The notes beneath the pieces were generated by a model that saw only the letters and a program-made list of their open reading frames with translations, was not told the DNA's origin and made no database searches. 64,000 nt of DNA, from assembly GCF_014805685.1 (NCBI RefSeq), contig NC_060887.1, positions 15,347,463-15,411,462 of the forward strand, read 5' to 3'. Position numbers and translations under genes: made by a program. This document shows, piece after piece, positions 25,259 through 38,404 of this stretch. This DNA is from Silurus meridionalis. Taxonomy: Eukaryota; Chordata; Actinopteri; Siluriformes; Siluridae. Within the stretch, counting starts at the first letter, position 1. The number at the start of each line of letters is the position of its first letter.

Positions 25259-26325
25259 TTACTTGTTACTTAGTCAAACGTTCATGACATTCTTCTTCTA
25301 TTTTGATTATTGCGGTGCAAAGATTATCCTCTCTACAATTTAACTTTCTTCATAAAATATCCCATATAACATTAATGATTCTGTACCTCAATACACCATC
25401 TGCACTATGGATTTGCTTATAGAAATATTTCTTAATTGCAATGAGTAAAATGTGGGTGAATACAGAGAATTAAAAGATCTGGCAACCCTGCATTTCTCTC
25501 TCCTCTTCACTCCTCCAAAACTGAATTGTTTATAGACTGAGCATATGAGAACATGACTCTTGTCTCGATGGGAATCAGTAAGCTCTTATTGTATTTTCTA
25601 TTTTTAAGCACCAAGTGCAATAATAATTATGATTAAAAAAATAAATAAATAAATAAAAACAAATCAAAGCTATGCCGCCATTTTAACTGTTAAATTGTAG
25701 CAAGTATTGGGACATAAAATTGAGGTCGTTTGTTGAGATTGATTGTTAGAATCAGTAATCTATGTGAATGCAGGCAAACAGGTAAGTAAGTAAATGCATG
25801 GTAAGGTAAGTAAACGTGAAGAAAAAGAATGGGAAAATATGAATATGCTAACATGTATCCTGTTGCGCAGTGCTGTGCTGGTCCGACAGTGTCAGTGTTT
25901 ATGGGATTTAGCTTCCTGTGTTTGCAGCAAGATCTGATCCTGACTACATTAACTACATGAGATATTAATGCCATTGAGTCGCAGCTATTACACATCGCTT
26001 CAGCTCAAGGACACGCCATAGCTTTCAGCAATCGAAAATCAGCCAAGCCACTAATGCCTGATCAATACAGGACTATAGATTTCCTCAAATTTAAAATACA
26101 ATATTAACTCAGTTAACTTCAGTCTGCAAAACATCCATACGCCAGTCAAAAGTGAACAAATCCGGCGAAGGAGCGGTGTGCCACCGAGTGCCATTCTTGT
26201 CAAAAAACAACAAGGACCTCCACTATGAAGCGCTTCTCTTCTTTTAAACGAGGAGACGGATTAATCGAAATACCCCAACAACTTGCTGATGCAAAACGTG
26301 TCTGTGCAATTATACACCATTTCCA
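25259..26325. other. Intronic sequence, nothing recognised
   Basis: AT-rich sequence with a short (AAAT)n run at about 25637-25660. No gene or mobile element was recognised. Confidence 0.45.
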
Positions 26326-26485
26326 CAACACAGAAAGGTCAGCGGCTTCTCATTTGCTTTGAGTCAGACCTTTCTGCTTTGCTACACCGTAAAATAGACA
26401 CTGCATGCAAATTGCCGTAGCTTTTTTCCGAGCCGTCTGGCTTTCAAAAGCACTTTAGTCCCTTTGACCCTTTCATTTGTATTTA
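26326..26485. promoter_or_regulatory. Candidate intronic enhancer (octamer and TCF-like words)
   Basis: A non-repetitive stretch containing ctcatttgctttgag, an exact inverse octamer ATGCAAAT at 26405-26412, and cctttgaccctttcatttg, which includes CTTTGA cores of the TCF/LEF type. No reading frame or repeat family explains it. The enhancer role is inferred. Confidence 0.3.
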
Positions 26486-26707
26486 TACAGTGTGGTTTGC
26501 ACATGCGAGGCCAGAGCACACCAGGGATCTAGACATGCAGAATTAATACATTTCCAGTCCTGTCCTCTCAGGTCACCCCGTCACCACTCTCCGCTCCAGC
26601 AGGTGGTCAGGCTAAAACACTCATTAAAATTGATAAGCAAAAACAGAGAGCAAGTTATTTTGCGAGAGAAGTAGGGGATGTGAAAACAACTAAAAGCGGT
26701 GCGTCCT

Positions 26708-27490
26708 TCAGTCAAGTCAAGAAGCTTTTGTCATTTCAACCATATACTAATACACATCAGTACGCAGTGAAATGAAACAATGTTCCTCCAGAACCCTGGT
26801 GCTACAGCACACGGCACAGAGCTGCGCCACACGGCACACAGAGCTGCGCCACACGGCACACAGAGCTGCGCCACACGGCACACAGAGCTGCGCCACACGG
26901 CACACAGAGCTGCGCCACACGGCACACAGAGCTGCGCCACACAGAGCTGCGCCACACGGCACACAGAGCTACACCACACGGCACACAGAGCTACACCACA
27001 CAGAGCTGCGCCACACGGCACACAGAGCTACGCCACACAGAGCTGCGCCACACGGCACACAGAGCTACGCCACACAGAGCTACGCCACACAGAGCTACGC
27101 CACACGGCACAGAGTTAAGGACTAAAGTAAGTTGTCCTCACCACATAAATTGTATCGTGTACAACAGAGTGAAAACAGTGCAGACAAAGACAACACAAGA
27201 CAATGTGGGACAGATACACAAAACAGTTACCTACTGTATAATGTGTTATTCAGTACAATGTGCAAAAGAGAAAACTATAAACAAAAGTGTATTTGTAAAC
27301 AGGAACACAATGTTGTGCAAAAACAGCAATAGCAGTATTCGAGAGGTGCAAAACAGCATGTAAACAGTATAATACGGGTGGTGCTGAAGACATGGATGTG
27401 TATGAAGTGAAGTGAATGAGTATTGAGTGTGTGTTGAGTTCAGGTTGTAACAGTTCAGTAACACAGAGTTGAGGGAGTGTGTGTGAGTTT
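26708..27490 (-). mobile_element. Dispersed retroelement-like repeat with (TCAAG) tail, inverted
   Basis: Read on the minus strand, the element ends with a tgaaatgacaaaagcttctt-type 3' end and a short cttgacttgac tail. The same 3' end occurs on the plus strand at 38819-39090. The internal a/c-rich body (gtgcaaaacagcatgtaaacag) resembles the 3' UTR of a fish LINE or a LINE-mobilised SINE, but I could not assign a clade. A minisatellite has expanded inside it. The upstream boundary is uncertain. Confidence 0.6.
26809..27115 (+). repeat. 22-bp minisatellite with 15-bp short units
   Basis: About fifteen tandem units of the form cacacggcacacagag plus a variable six-base end: ctgcgc, ctacac or ctacgc. 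Left-hand units are homogeneous (ctgcgc). To the right, 22-bp and 15-bp units alternate and the ctacac or ctacgc variants appear. The array lies inside a dispersed repeat, so it probably grew from a short duplicated segment of that repeat. The open frames here are artefacts. Confidence 0.95.
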
Positions 27491-27788
27491 TGTTTCCAGT
27501 ATAATGTTTACGCTCACATTTGGTTCGTAATACAATGTTTATTTGTCACAGAAGATTCGGATTAGTGATACACAGACAGCCAAGAGTTAATGTTGAAAAA
27601 TGGCTAGCTTCTGATATTTACTTACTTCAACCTTACTTCAACATTCTAACTTCCCTCTTTCCAATTTTACCTCAGAACTCCAAATAAGTATTAGAGTTTT
27701 GACTTGACCAAAATCGATCTTAAGATTTGGACAAGATTTGTATTTATCGAAGTTCTAACTTTAAATCTCAGATATTCTGAATTTTAAT
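27491..27788. other. AT-rich intronic sequence
   Basis: No recognisable feature. It may include part of the upstream end of the preceding dispersed repeat. Confidence 0.4.
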
Positions 27789-28571
27789 TACCGTAATTTC
27801 CGGACTATAAAGTGCACCCATATATAAGCCGCACCCACTGAATTTTACAAATATTTTTATTTTTAACATAAATAAGCCGCACCTGTCTATACTAATATAC
27901 TTTACACAGGCTTTAACGAAAGACACGTTACACACGGTGTAACGGGTGAAATATGTTGCGCTACCTTTAGGAGCAGAGCGGTATTTTGGGAATAGCCTGG
28001 CACTGCCTTTTTCCGCTATTACTGCACGTGTGCAAGACGAGGATTATGTCCTTATTATTTTCTGATGCTGATTTCTAAGTTTCTTTGACTAACCCGTAAC
28101 GCTGTTGCCAAGAAAAATAAAAAAGCACGAGTTTTGGAAACCTGTCTGTGCTTATATGATTTCTGTTGTAACTGGAGTTAGCGAGCTCTCCCATCACCCA
28201 GACTAAATGCGCTACAACGGCTTGTATCTAAACAGTAGCCGACCAAGAAAGTCATTGTTCACTGTCTTCCTCCTTCCTTTCACAACTATTTCTCTCGGGA
28301 GTTTATCTTTTGGCATCGTAGTGCGTTTAAAAAAAAAAAACTTTTTTCTCCCGATGCAGTGCAGCTCAGAACACAGGTGAGGTGCGCTTTTTCGTTTCCG
28401 TTCGGAAATTTCATTGGTTTAAATGTTATGGGGTTCAGTTTTTTGGCTTGAAGTTTGTGAAACGGGGAAAAACCCAGGAAAAATTTCATAAATTAGCCGC
28501 TTCGCTGTTTAAGCCGCGGGGTTCAAAACGTGGGAAAAAAAGTAGCGGCTTATAGTCCGAAAAATATGGTA
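27789..28571. mobile_element. MITE with TIR ...TTTCCGGACTATAA
   Basis: The left end ccgtaatttccggactataa and the reverse complement of the right end, ccatatttttcggactataa, form imperfect inverted repeats continuing into aagccgc. The target duplication appears to be TA, but this is not certain. The roughly 780-bp interior has no intact frame. The same termini occur in many fish genomes, in my recollection; the superfamily is unassigned here. Confidence 0.7.
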
Positions 28572-28613
28572 GCTAGTTTCCCGGATAGGTAACTAGGTTG
28601 CTAGTCTGATAGG

Positions 28614-29308
28614 CAAAAGTGTAAAGTAATGAATTACAAAAATTCTATTGTTAATGTAACCGAGTAGTCTTTCCTCAGGAATTTTACTTTATTAAGTAGT
28701 TTTAAAACAGTGTACTTTTACTTGTGTACATTTGTAGTTCTGTATCGGTACTGTTACTTTCTGTCAACTGTGATTGGCTATGGAGAATAATCGGTCCAGT
28801 GATTCCCGTCAAATCAAATCGAGACATGGAACCAATTTAGCTTGATCATTGAGGAGGAGGAGAGAGAACGTGTGGCGAATGCTTCCACATGCAACAGCTC
28901 AAATACAGCACTTCAGCAGCCGTGGCCACACTTGAAGGAGTATTTTTACAAAAAGGACAATTGTCATTGTGTCAGATCAACTTTGCCTGCCTAGACTATA
29001 CCAGTTAAAAAAAATCAGCATTCAAGAGATCTTGCTCGAATTTGAAAAAAAAAAAACACCCATCTTACCCGGCTTATTGCTGGCGAGTGTAATCATGAAA
29101 TGGCCTTAAACTATACTAAACACACCTTAGCTTTTTAGCCAGGGTTGAAAGTGCATTAACATTCACAACATAATACTCACTACTCTTGAGAACTTTTGTA
29201 CTTTGTGTAGTATTTAGGACAGGTGCATTTACTCTACTAGTGCTACAGTTTTTGAGGAGTAATGGTACATTTACATAAGTGTGATTTTCAGTACTCTTTC
29301 CACCACTG
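28614..29308 (+). mobile_element. hAT-type element relic with BED-like remnant
   Basis: The right end reads, inverted, CAGTGGTGGAAAGAGTACTG, a hAT-like terminus. An 8-bp flanking duplication is seen as ctgatagg (28606-28613) and ctgattgg (29309-29316), one mismatch. The left terminus seems to have lost part of the ggtgg motif. Around 28920-29040 the plus strand preserves a decayed BED-type start (WPHLKEYF) with stops. It is a dead internal-deletion copy only about 40 bp from the preceding MITE. Confidence 0.72.
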
Positions 29309-29316
29309 CTGATTGG

Positions 29317-31259
29317 TAACAAAAATATTAGTGACTGGTCGTATGGATGGATGGTAGAAGCAAGTGATCAATGCTTGAAGATGAAGTTAAAGGTCAGGGA
29401 CTGGCTCCTATTAGCCCATTACAAAGGTTTAATTAGGAGCTAGGAACTTTGGTATACCAAATCTTACAATGTAACTATAAATGTTAGAAAAAGGAAGTCG
29501 GGTGACTCGCGGCACTTCTTTGTGACTGAAGAACATTTTTTTTACTTGAGAGGAATGCCCTCGGTAGACTTGTTAAGAGACCTCATTTACTGCAGAAGGT
29601 ATCAGACATTGGATGAGGGAAAAACAACGTCCATCACACCTTCACCTCATTGCAGTGAAGGTTGTGAAGTGAAGTTGAGCTCTCTCAACCCCCCCCCTAC
29701 CCCCCCTCCTCTACCACACACAATCAAAACCATACAGGGCTATAAACTGATATAAGTCAACCTCCAGCAGCACACTCTCCAAAGTAGGGATTCAGGAGTT
29801 ATTAAGCCTAGGTGAAAGGCCATCACATCATTCCGCTACAGTCAGCTCCTGGGAAAATAACGGTGTGTGAGGGGGGAGAAGGAGGAGGAGGAAAAGGATT
29901 GGAGATTGCTGCCTGTTCCTGATTGTGACCAGAAACCAAGCTGATCCATCGCTTTTGGTCAATCCCATGTCTTCTCTTCCTATTATCAGTGCACTTTCGT
30001 GACAAAAGATGATGGCTCCCCTGGTGGAAATGTGATTGGAGATGTGCTTGGTTTTATGGGGTCTGGGTAGAAAGTGGGTAGAGGAGGAGTGTGGGGCGGT
30101 ACTGCAGGCTGGACTCATCAGAAGATGACCTCAGTGGGTCGCAGTAACATTATGCACAGGGGGCTGGAAGGCAGAGATTGGAGCTTCGAAGAGGTTACTG
30201 AGTGATGAATGGAGTTGCGGTTCTCTATCGGTCATCACCAAGGAACTGATGAAAATTCTCAAAACGTGCAACAGGGGGGTTTGTGTTGAGCCGCCGTCGA
30301 GTCGAGCAACCCTTGGCAGTCGGTATTCATCAAGTTTCTGCGAATTATCCTGCCAATCTGATCATCGCTCAAGACCATTTGGTCACCGTGGCCCTTGAGC
30401 AAGGGCAAAAGAGAACTAGATAAGTGTTTACCTTAACCAGAACATTTACTAAGCACAGGCAAGGACAGATACAAGAGGCCACTCTAGGACAAGTTTCAAT
30501 TAAAAAGCACTCTCATTTAGGGCTTAATAGCCAGTTGACATAAGTCTTGCAGTTTTCTCTGGATACTTTAACAGCAGGTCAAGAGGGACCACCTGAAGGG
30601 CTTTATAGAATGAGCAGTGTCTTACAAGGACACCTTCAGAGGCTCACCAGGAAAGCAACAAGTTTAGCATCAGATTTAAAAAGTGCCTACGTGTACGGAT
30701 TTGATGATCTAGTTTAATGCGAAACGGAGGGCAAAAACTGATCCCAGATCCATAAATATTTATCAAGTTCCCTTTTGCGGGATCACTAAACTCTGACCAT
30801 TCTTTTTGTTGAAGGAAAAAAATACCATCTCCAGGACAAATTGAAAGAAAGAAGGGATGGTGTTGCAGTTCTTTACACTGTGAACAGGTCATAGACTAAC
30901 AATATGCAGTGGAGTGCTTGTGGCGGTTTCGACCAATTTTTTTTTTCCCTCTGTATGTTAATCAATAAACAAAAAACAAATAGTTGTAGTTCTGAGTAAA
31001 GCACCTGTTGAGTATCAGTCTCCACCCCGACTACTGTACCAGTTCAGTGGAAGGTGTGCCTGAAGAAAGGACGATGCACTCTGCAATTAATTATGTATAG
31101 ACTTTACAATTCAATTATTTAGTGTGTGAGACACCCGTTCTTTGTGTATTCAACTGAAATAACAGCTGGTATTTGCAGAGTTCGCTCTAAATGAGGCATT
31201 TCATTCCCTGCATAGGAAAGCAGGTATGCACAGGCAAACTGAACAGTCCCAAACAGGTC
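29317..31259. other. Intronic sequence, nothing recognised
   Basis: Unique sequence with a C-rich run at 29689-29710 and purine patches near 29871-29893. No coding homology, splice-supported exon or transposon end was recognised. Confidence 0.45.
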
Positions 31260-31700
31260 ATCTATCGAGATGTGCAAAGTGCGGGAAGGGAAAGCAGGAC
31301 GCTCTGCACTACGCTCCATCCATCGAAACGGAACATCGTCCTTCCGCTCATCACTTCGCCAAGCTCGTCTCCTCCGTGATGAAGCGGTCTGTGATCGCAG
31401 CTCGTGCCTCGCTCCGTTTTCTAGTCTCCTCCTTTTTCAAGCCACTCTCTCACGACTCCCTTTTTCTCTCATTCCGTCGCTGAGGTCTGGGTTGAAGCGA
31501 GGGGGAAAAGTCTCACAGCTTTGCTTTAACCTGCTCCTGAGGAGTGAGAGCTGTGTCGAGCGATTCGGCATGCGCACGAATAACGCTGCGCTTCCAAACT
31601 GGGGCTTTCCTCATTGGTCGCCTCGTAGAGACGAGTACAGCAGCATAGACGGCGCTCAGCCAATCGCAGCCCCTCGCGAGCTGGCATTTTCATGAATGAG
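31260..31700. promoter_or_regulatory. CpG-rich block with CCAAT boxes, possible promoter
   Basis: Nearly forty CpG dinucleotides occur in about 440 bp, far more than the surrounding intron. Toward its right end are an inverted CCAAT box (tcattggtcgcc, about 31612), a forward one (cagccaatcgcag, about 31658) and cattttcatgaatgagcgc. The 141-residue plus frame at 31270-31695 has no recognisable domain and is probably a by-product of CpG richness. It could be an internal or non-coding-RNA promoter, or an unmethylated enhancer. Direction cannot be decided. Confidence 0.35.
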
Positions 31701-33567
31701 CGCAGAGTACGCACACGTTCAGTAAATACTTTTACATCCCCACATGGATAAAATACTATAAAACAAATACGCCAGGGAGGAAAACGATGCCGGCAGATTG
31801 TGTCCAAAACGTAACAAATCTAATTTAATATTTCTTTCATTCTTACTGAGCAAGAACTTGGATACACCCTTACGTTTCCTGATACACAAGGACGTGCTTC
31901 CTTAAACTGTCACTCGACTGTTTGGAACAAGGATGTATCAACCGTTGGCAGTTAATGTTTACAGGCAATACTATCCGTTTTATGTAAATCATTATTGCAA
32001 CGCGTCTCTTCTTGTCTGTGAGGGAGGGAAAGAGAGCTGCCCATTCAGACGTCTGGCACCGGCTTCAGCAAAAACTCTACATTGAGCAACAGTGCCATCT
32101 AAGGGTAGAGATTAATAGTGTACATTACTCTACTGTACAAGTGAATGAACTGCATATGGGCTCTGGTAAATGTGACCTAATTAATACAGCCGATGACGTA
32201 ATGCGGTTGAAAAGGAGAGGTTCACATGTTTGTACACTCAAATGACCCTAAACAGTTATAATTTGTGAGAAAAATAATTCACAGCGACAAACATGCAATC
32301 GGAAAACCACAGTTAGGCTTTTGATCTGCGTTCTTTTTTTGTGCAGGTCTGCAGGATTCTGCAGTTAATGAAACGTTCAAATTATTCAGAACATGACGTA
32401 CGATAAAAGTTTACATTCTACCAAAAGGCAACATATGGTTTTTATTGGTTTTCTCCGTATTCCTTCTGCTTTAATTTAATCTGACATCATGCATTTCAGA
32501 GGCAGTAGTATCGCTGTAAAAATAAAAAAATAAAAACAACCGACTGATGGATCAACACTGCCACCTACTGTCGCCTCCTCATCTCCCGCACCAAAAAGGT
32601 GTTTTTTTTGTGTGGGTTTTTTTTTTTTCTTTTACATGTAAAGCGCACTTTATGACCTTTCTGCAATTCCAACTGCGACCATTATAGCGCTGATGAATAA
32701 AATAGTGTGCAATTCCATGCGCAGTTCATAATTTTCAAGCTATTCAGTCATCCACATCACAAAGCTGTCTAAAAAAAAAAAGCGAAGGCTGTAATCTTGA
32801 AGATTGCCTTTGTCAGTTCTACAGCAAATTGTTCAGCAATTCTTAAAACCATTTGCTTTAAGCAAGCTTCCAGACACCTTAAAGTGTATACCATCAAAAA
32901 GACACTCACGCTTTAGTGCAGACAGCAAATCTTTAATACTGAATAAATATTAAATCATGCTGTTAAAAGAAAAAGAATCAGCACAGGAGTGATGTGCCGT
33001 CATAGGAAAATGATCTTCACAAGTGTTTTACTTTCTTTGTATCAGACCAGTTTGACGAAGATTTTTTTCTAACTTAATAATGAGAAGATGCACAGTAGCT
33101 AATTACAGTAATAGCTCTGTTTTTGACACTGGAGACAAACAAAAAAAAACCCTTCGAAATCTCATGCTGTTCTGCACGTCCTGAACTGTTATTATAGAAA
33201 CGGTAACAACACATTAATACAACCCTGTGATTTTTATTTACACAGAGTTAAAGAAAAATCAATCGATGGCTTCTATTGGGAGATGATGGGGAGCACATGG
33301 ACTGTGGTATAAATGAGTTAATCCTTACGTAATACACGTGACGCACCCTATAATAACAGGTATAGTCGGATAATAACAGGTCTGATACCCACACACTCTT
33401 CCAGTCATGAGGCTGGATTAGGGTAATACATAGTTAATGAGACAATTAGAGAGTGCGTTAGAGACTGGTGAGGCCTGGGGGCAAAGAAGCTGGAGCAGAA
33501 ATTACGGCTGTAATAAGTCATTTCTTTACAGCACCTCCCATAAGGGCAAGAACAGCAGCAACACACA
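31701..33567. other. Intronic sequence, nothing recognised
   Basis: AT-rich unique sequence with T runs near 32602-32632 and A runs near 32771. No gene or mobile element was identified. Confidence 0.45.
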
Positions 33568-33582
33568 GTGAATTGTTCTAAT

Positions 33583-34790
<1,208 letters not shown>

Positions 34791-34889
34791 TCAAATATTA
34801 TTTGTTTTTATAGTACACACTTACGATAACGATCTTATCACGTAGGTCATCTTTATGGAGAGCAACAATTCTAATTCTTAAATCCTCTG

Positions 34890-35285
34890 TTCTTTGCCAT
34901 GAGGTGCCATGTTGAACATTCAAAGGGTCAGTATGAGAGAATTGTACTCAAAGCACCACATTTTATCTGCTCTAATACAAGATACACACACTGTTATGCT
35001 CCTGTCAAACAGACAAAAACAAACATGAATAGGACGTGTTTCTTTACATGGTTACACAGCTGTAATCACTTTGGGTGTACTCACTTTTGTTGCCAGTTAT
35101 TTTGACAATAATGGCTGTATGTTCAGTTATTTGTAGGGGACAGTAAATCTATACTGCTGTACAAACTGCACACTGACTACTCTAAAATGTACCCAAGAGT
35201 CATTTTTATATTTTTGTCCCTTGAGAAGATACTAAAATGTTTGCTGAAATGTGAGGTGTGTACTAACTTTTGTGAGATACTATAT
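34890..35285 (+). mobile_element. Tc1-like 3' remnant
   Basis: The segment ends with gtgtgtactaacttttgtgagatactata, the typical terminal repeat of a fish Tc1-like family, and includes the subterminal block gggtgtactcacttttgttg followed by ccagttattttgacaataatgg. Only the 3' untranslated part of the element is present; no transposase motif remains. Confidence 0.72.
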
Positions 35286-35810
35286 ATATGCAAGTAGAAG
35301 TCATTTTTATTGTTTTTCGGGGCCAAATTCAGCAAACCTGAGTAGGTTTTCCCAAAATAATACAACAATCATTGGCTCATTATTTCGTTCCAGTCTCTAT
35401 CCGGTTTCCAAAGTTTGAAGCTTGTTTCAGGCTTCTGAAATGTAAGCTCCGCCTCCTTGCCAGTGTCATAAAGGTGTTTTTATTTCTCCAAGCCACAGTG
35501 GGGGAAAGAAAAGCGCTTGCTCAGCTTCAGCTGAGAGCTTTGTCACTTTGCTCTACACCCGAAACCACATCTAAACCTGCTAACCGTACATTTCCTGAGC
35601 AACAATTACAGCTATTTTCCCACAATTGAAAGGAAAGGAACAAACAGCAGTAGCACAATTAGCCTACGCACCACGCACATCCTGTGTGGCAACAAACAAC
35701 ATTTTACAGACAGACGCCGAACGCGAACGCACACAGATTTGGAAAGTGGTTGCGTGATCAGCATGTTGCTGTTTTGGACCAGTGCGTGACTGAATGTGCT
35801 TCATATCGCG

Positions 35811-35818
<8 letters not shown>
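35286..35818. other. Intronic sequence, nothing recognised
   Basis: Unique sequence between a Tc1 remnant and a CA array. Short frames show no domain. Confidence 0.4.

Positions 35819-35861
<43 letters not shown>
35819..35861 (+). repeat. (CA)n microsatellite
   Basis: About 21 CA units preceded by ctctctct. Confidence 0.97.
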
Positions 35862-35865
<4 letters not shown>

Positions 35866-35876
35866 GTGTTTTTTGA

Positions 35877-36335
35877 ACATCCCATTCCACATTTATTCCC
35901 CATTTGCAGTTATAATAAACTCCACTCTTCTGGGAAGATGTTGCACTAGATTTCGGAGTGTGCTTGTGGAAATTTGTGCTCATTCAGCCACAAGGGGGTA
36001 AGTAAAGTCAGGTGTTGATGTAGGTGAAGTGAGGAGGACTGGGGGGCAGTCAGCGTTCACATTCATCCCAGTGGTGTTCAGTAGGGATGAAATCAGAGCT
36101 CTACAGCAGCCCACCATGTAAATTAATATGATATCCCTGTGCATATCCTCATGGAGCTCACTGTGTGCACAGGGATATTGTAATGCTGGAACAGGTTTGG
36201 GTCTCCTAGTTCAAGTGAAGGGAAAATTTAACACTACTGCATTCGAAAACATCCTGCACAATTGTATGCCTCCAACTTTGTGATAACAGTTTGGAGAAAA
36301 ATCACATATGGCTGGAAAGTTAGATGTCATTTTTT
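35877..36335 (-). mobile_element. Tc1-like non-autonomous copy, inverted
   Basis: On the minus strand the sequence contains the same ordered blocks as the copy at 38405-39185: aacctgttccagcat, the ctccatgagga block, a cccctgaacac-like block and the agaagagtggag end near 35920. It therefore belongs to the same dispersed family. A local near-palindrome, atatccctgtgcata and tgtgcacagggatat, lies at 36131-36178. Confidence 0.65.
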
Positions 36336-37984
36336 CTGTCCATATGTTCCAGTGGAAGTTCATTCCACCACCTACGTACCAGAACATTGCTGGAAGGGGT
36401 CACTGGTGTCGGCGCTTTGTAACCTTCAGAGGTAAAAGGTTTACTTCTAATTTTTCAATTTCTGTGTGACAGAATTTTACTATCCTCTGCAGTTTCTTAG
36501 TAACAAAAACATTAAAAACATCAAAAGTACTGTGCGACATTTGGTTTTTCACTAAATTCAAACGGTCATCATTTGCGGTCTAAAATTAATAAAAACGCAT
36601 GAGGGATGTGCTGTTATTGGGAAATAATCAACAAGGAACTTCATGGATTATTTTTCTGTAACGGCATGTAACTCTGAGGTCTATTAATGATGACATACAG
36701 CACGTGTGAAAATACATTTTGAGATTCGGATGCATGCTATTTCGAAAAAAACTAAACTAAAGATCTGCTCTGAAAACAGACAAATCAGCACATTGTGTTT
36801 CTTCATTAAGCCTTGTTTTTGCCTGAACTTCATCAAAGAGAGGTCAGAGAGCTGAGAGTATCCCGAGGACAGAGCGAAGCAGTGTGGAGTGACGCACAAT
36901 GCCTCTTGGAGCGACTCGTGTATAATTCGAGGCAGCTGTGAGCCTTTTTAAGCTCCTTAAAATATCTCGACTTAATTACTGTCATCTGCAAGAGTTGGCC
37001 CGGAGGAGAGCCGGGCACAGCAGTGCACCAGGTTTGGGTCCCAACGTGTAAACGGCGGATACTTTTATAAGCCGTGTTTTAGTGAGTGACTGCTCCTGGC
37101 GTATCGATAGAAACAGCGTTCCGAGGGCAACGTTAATGAGATACTGCGATAAAACGCTGATCCGGGAGAACGTGCCCAGTACTCGCTCGATAAAACTTCA
37201 CAATCGACGTTCCCGCGAACTCCAGTAAAGAGGTGTTTTTTGCGACTGATGGCTACCAGATGTCCAAACACAACAGGGGACTTGTGCCTCTTTCAGAAGA
37301 ACAGCACAGGCGTGTAGCTGTTGGTTAATTCCAGCTGAGAGACGAATAACAAGATAGACACGGAGTGAGAGGGGAAAAGAGGGTCTTCTGGAGGTCACAC
37401 TAAAATAACTCACCCATGCTCTTTAAACACCAAGACTAAGCATTAAGGTCAACCTGAGTACCTTTTACTTAGATTTTACAATACACTTATTTTTAGCATA
37501 CACTTGCATTTAGAACTTTGGCCAGCAGAGGAGTATAAAGGCTCAATTCAAACCTATTTATAGTCCTACAGTTGTGTATCTATGAACACATCAAGCAGTC
37601 ATACAGAATCAATCACATGTGTGTCCATCTTTAGACTTCAGACATACCGAATGGTGGTGGACCGAGTTACCCACCTACATCACTTCATCTACAGAGTGTC
37701 AGGAATTAAAGACATTTCTCTTATATTAGAGTTCAATCATCTGCTTACCTAGCTTCATATTCACTATAACTCGAACCAAACAAATCAGACCATGCGACTT
37801 TAAGCCAAAAATTCTAAATCTTACCCAGCAATTCCTTTAGATCACAGTTACTGAAACCTGGAGACTCTAAAAACCTCGACTTCTCGTACCCAGATCTATC
37901 AATCCAGCCCCAGAATCCCAGACTCTCATGACTCAACTCACAAACTCCTCAGAGACATGGACCCAGTATTAAACTTGATGAAAA
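36336..37984. other. Intronic sequence, possible conserved part
   Basis: No gene or transposon was recognised. The stretch 36900-37200 is non-repetitive and contains cgacttaattactgtcatctgc, combining a TAATTA homeodomain core with an E-box-like word, so part may be regulatory. Confidence 0.35.
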
Positions 37985-38388
37985 CTATCATCATTGCTGG
38001 AGAACGTCTCTCACCCCATGTATGAACCTGTTTCATCGTTGAGCAGCTCCTTCAGTGACACTGTTATATCCTAAGTGTCTGAAGGAGTGATACAGAAGAT
38101 CTTTTCTCCACGCTGTTATTAGACTTTACAATCAAAGCTGCTCCCAGTAAACCAATCACCATAATACACACTGTTTTACATTACTGTTTAACTGTGTAAT
38201 AATACCACCTGTGTGCAATATTACCTGCAATACCACCTTATTTATATTTATACATTGTGTTGTGTATATACTGTATACTATAGTATGTGTCTATTCTTTA
38301 TATTTTTGCATTTATTTTTTTCTTTGCTGCTGTAACAAAAATTTCCCCACTGTGGGACGAATAAAGGTATATCTTATCTTATGACATG
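37985..38388 (+). mobile_element. LINE 3' end (Rex1/CR1-like)
   Basis: The plus strand carries a mutated C-terminal stretch with the pattern YRRSFLHAVIRLYN near 38090-38135, resembling the end of Rex1/CR1-type proteins. It is followed by a 3' UTR ending ccccactgtgggacgaataaa and a short cttat-type tail. It is 5'-truncated. Confidence 0.65.
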
Positions 38389-38404
38389 GACCTTGTGACC
38401 CAAC

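Noticed and set aside
26731..27125. Long frames with His-Thr-Ala or Ala-Val-Trp repeats
   Set aside because: Products of the 22-bp minisatellite.
31270..31695. 141-residue plus-strand frame
   Set aside because: No recognisable domain; coincides with a CpG-rich block in which stop codons are depleted by composition.
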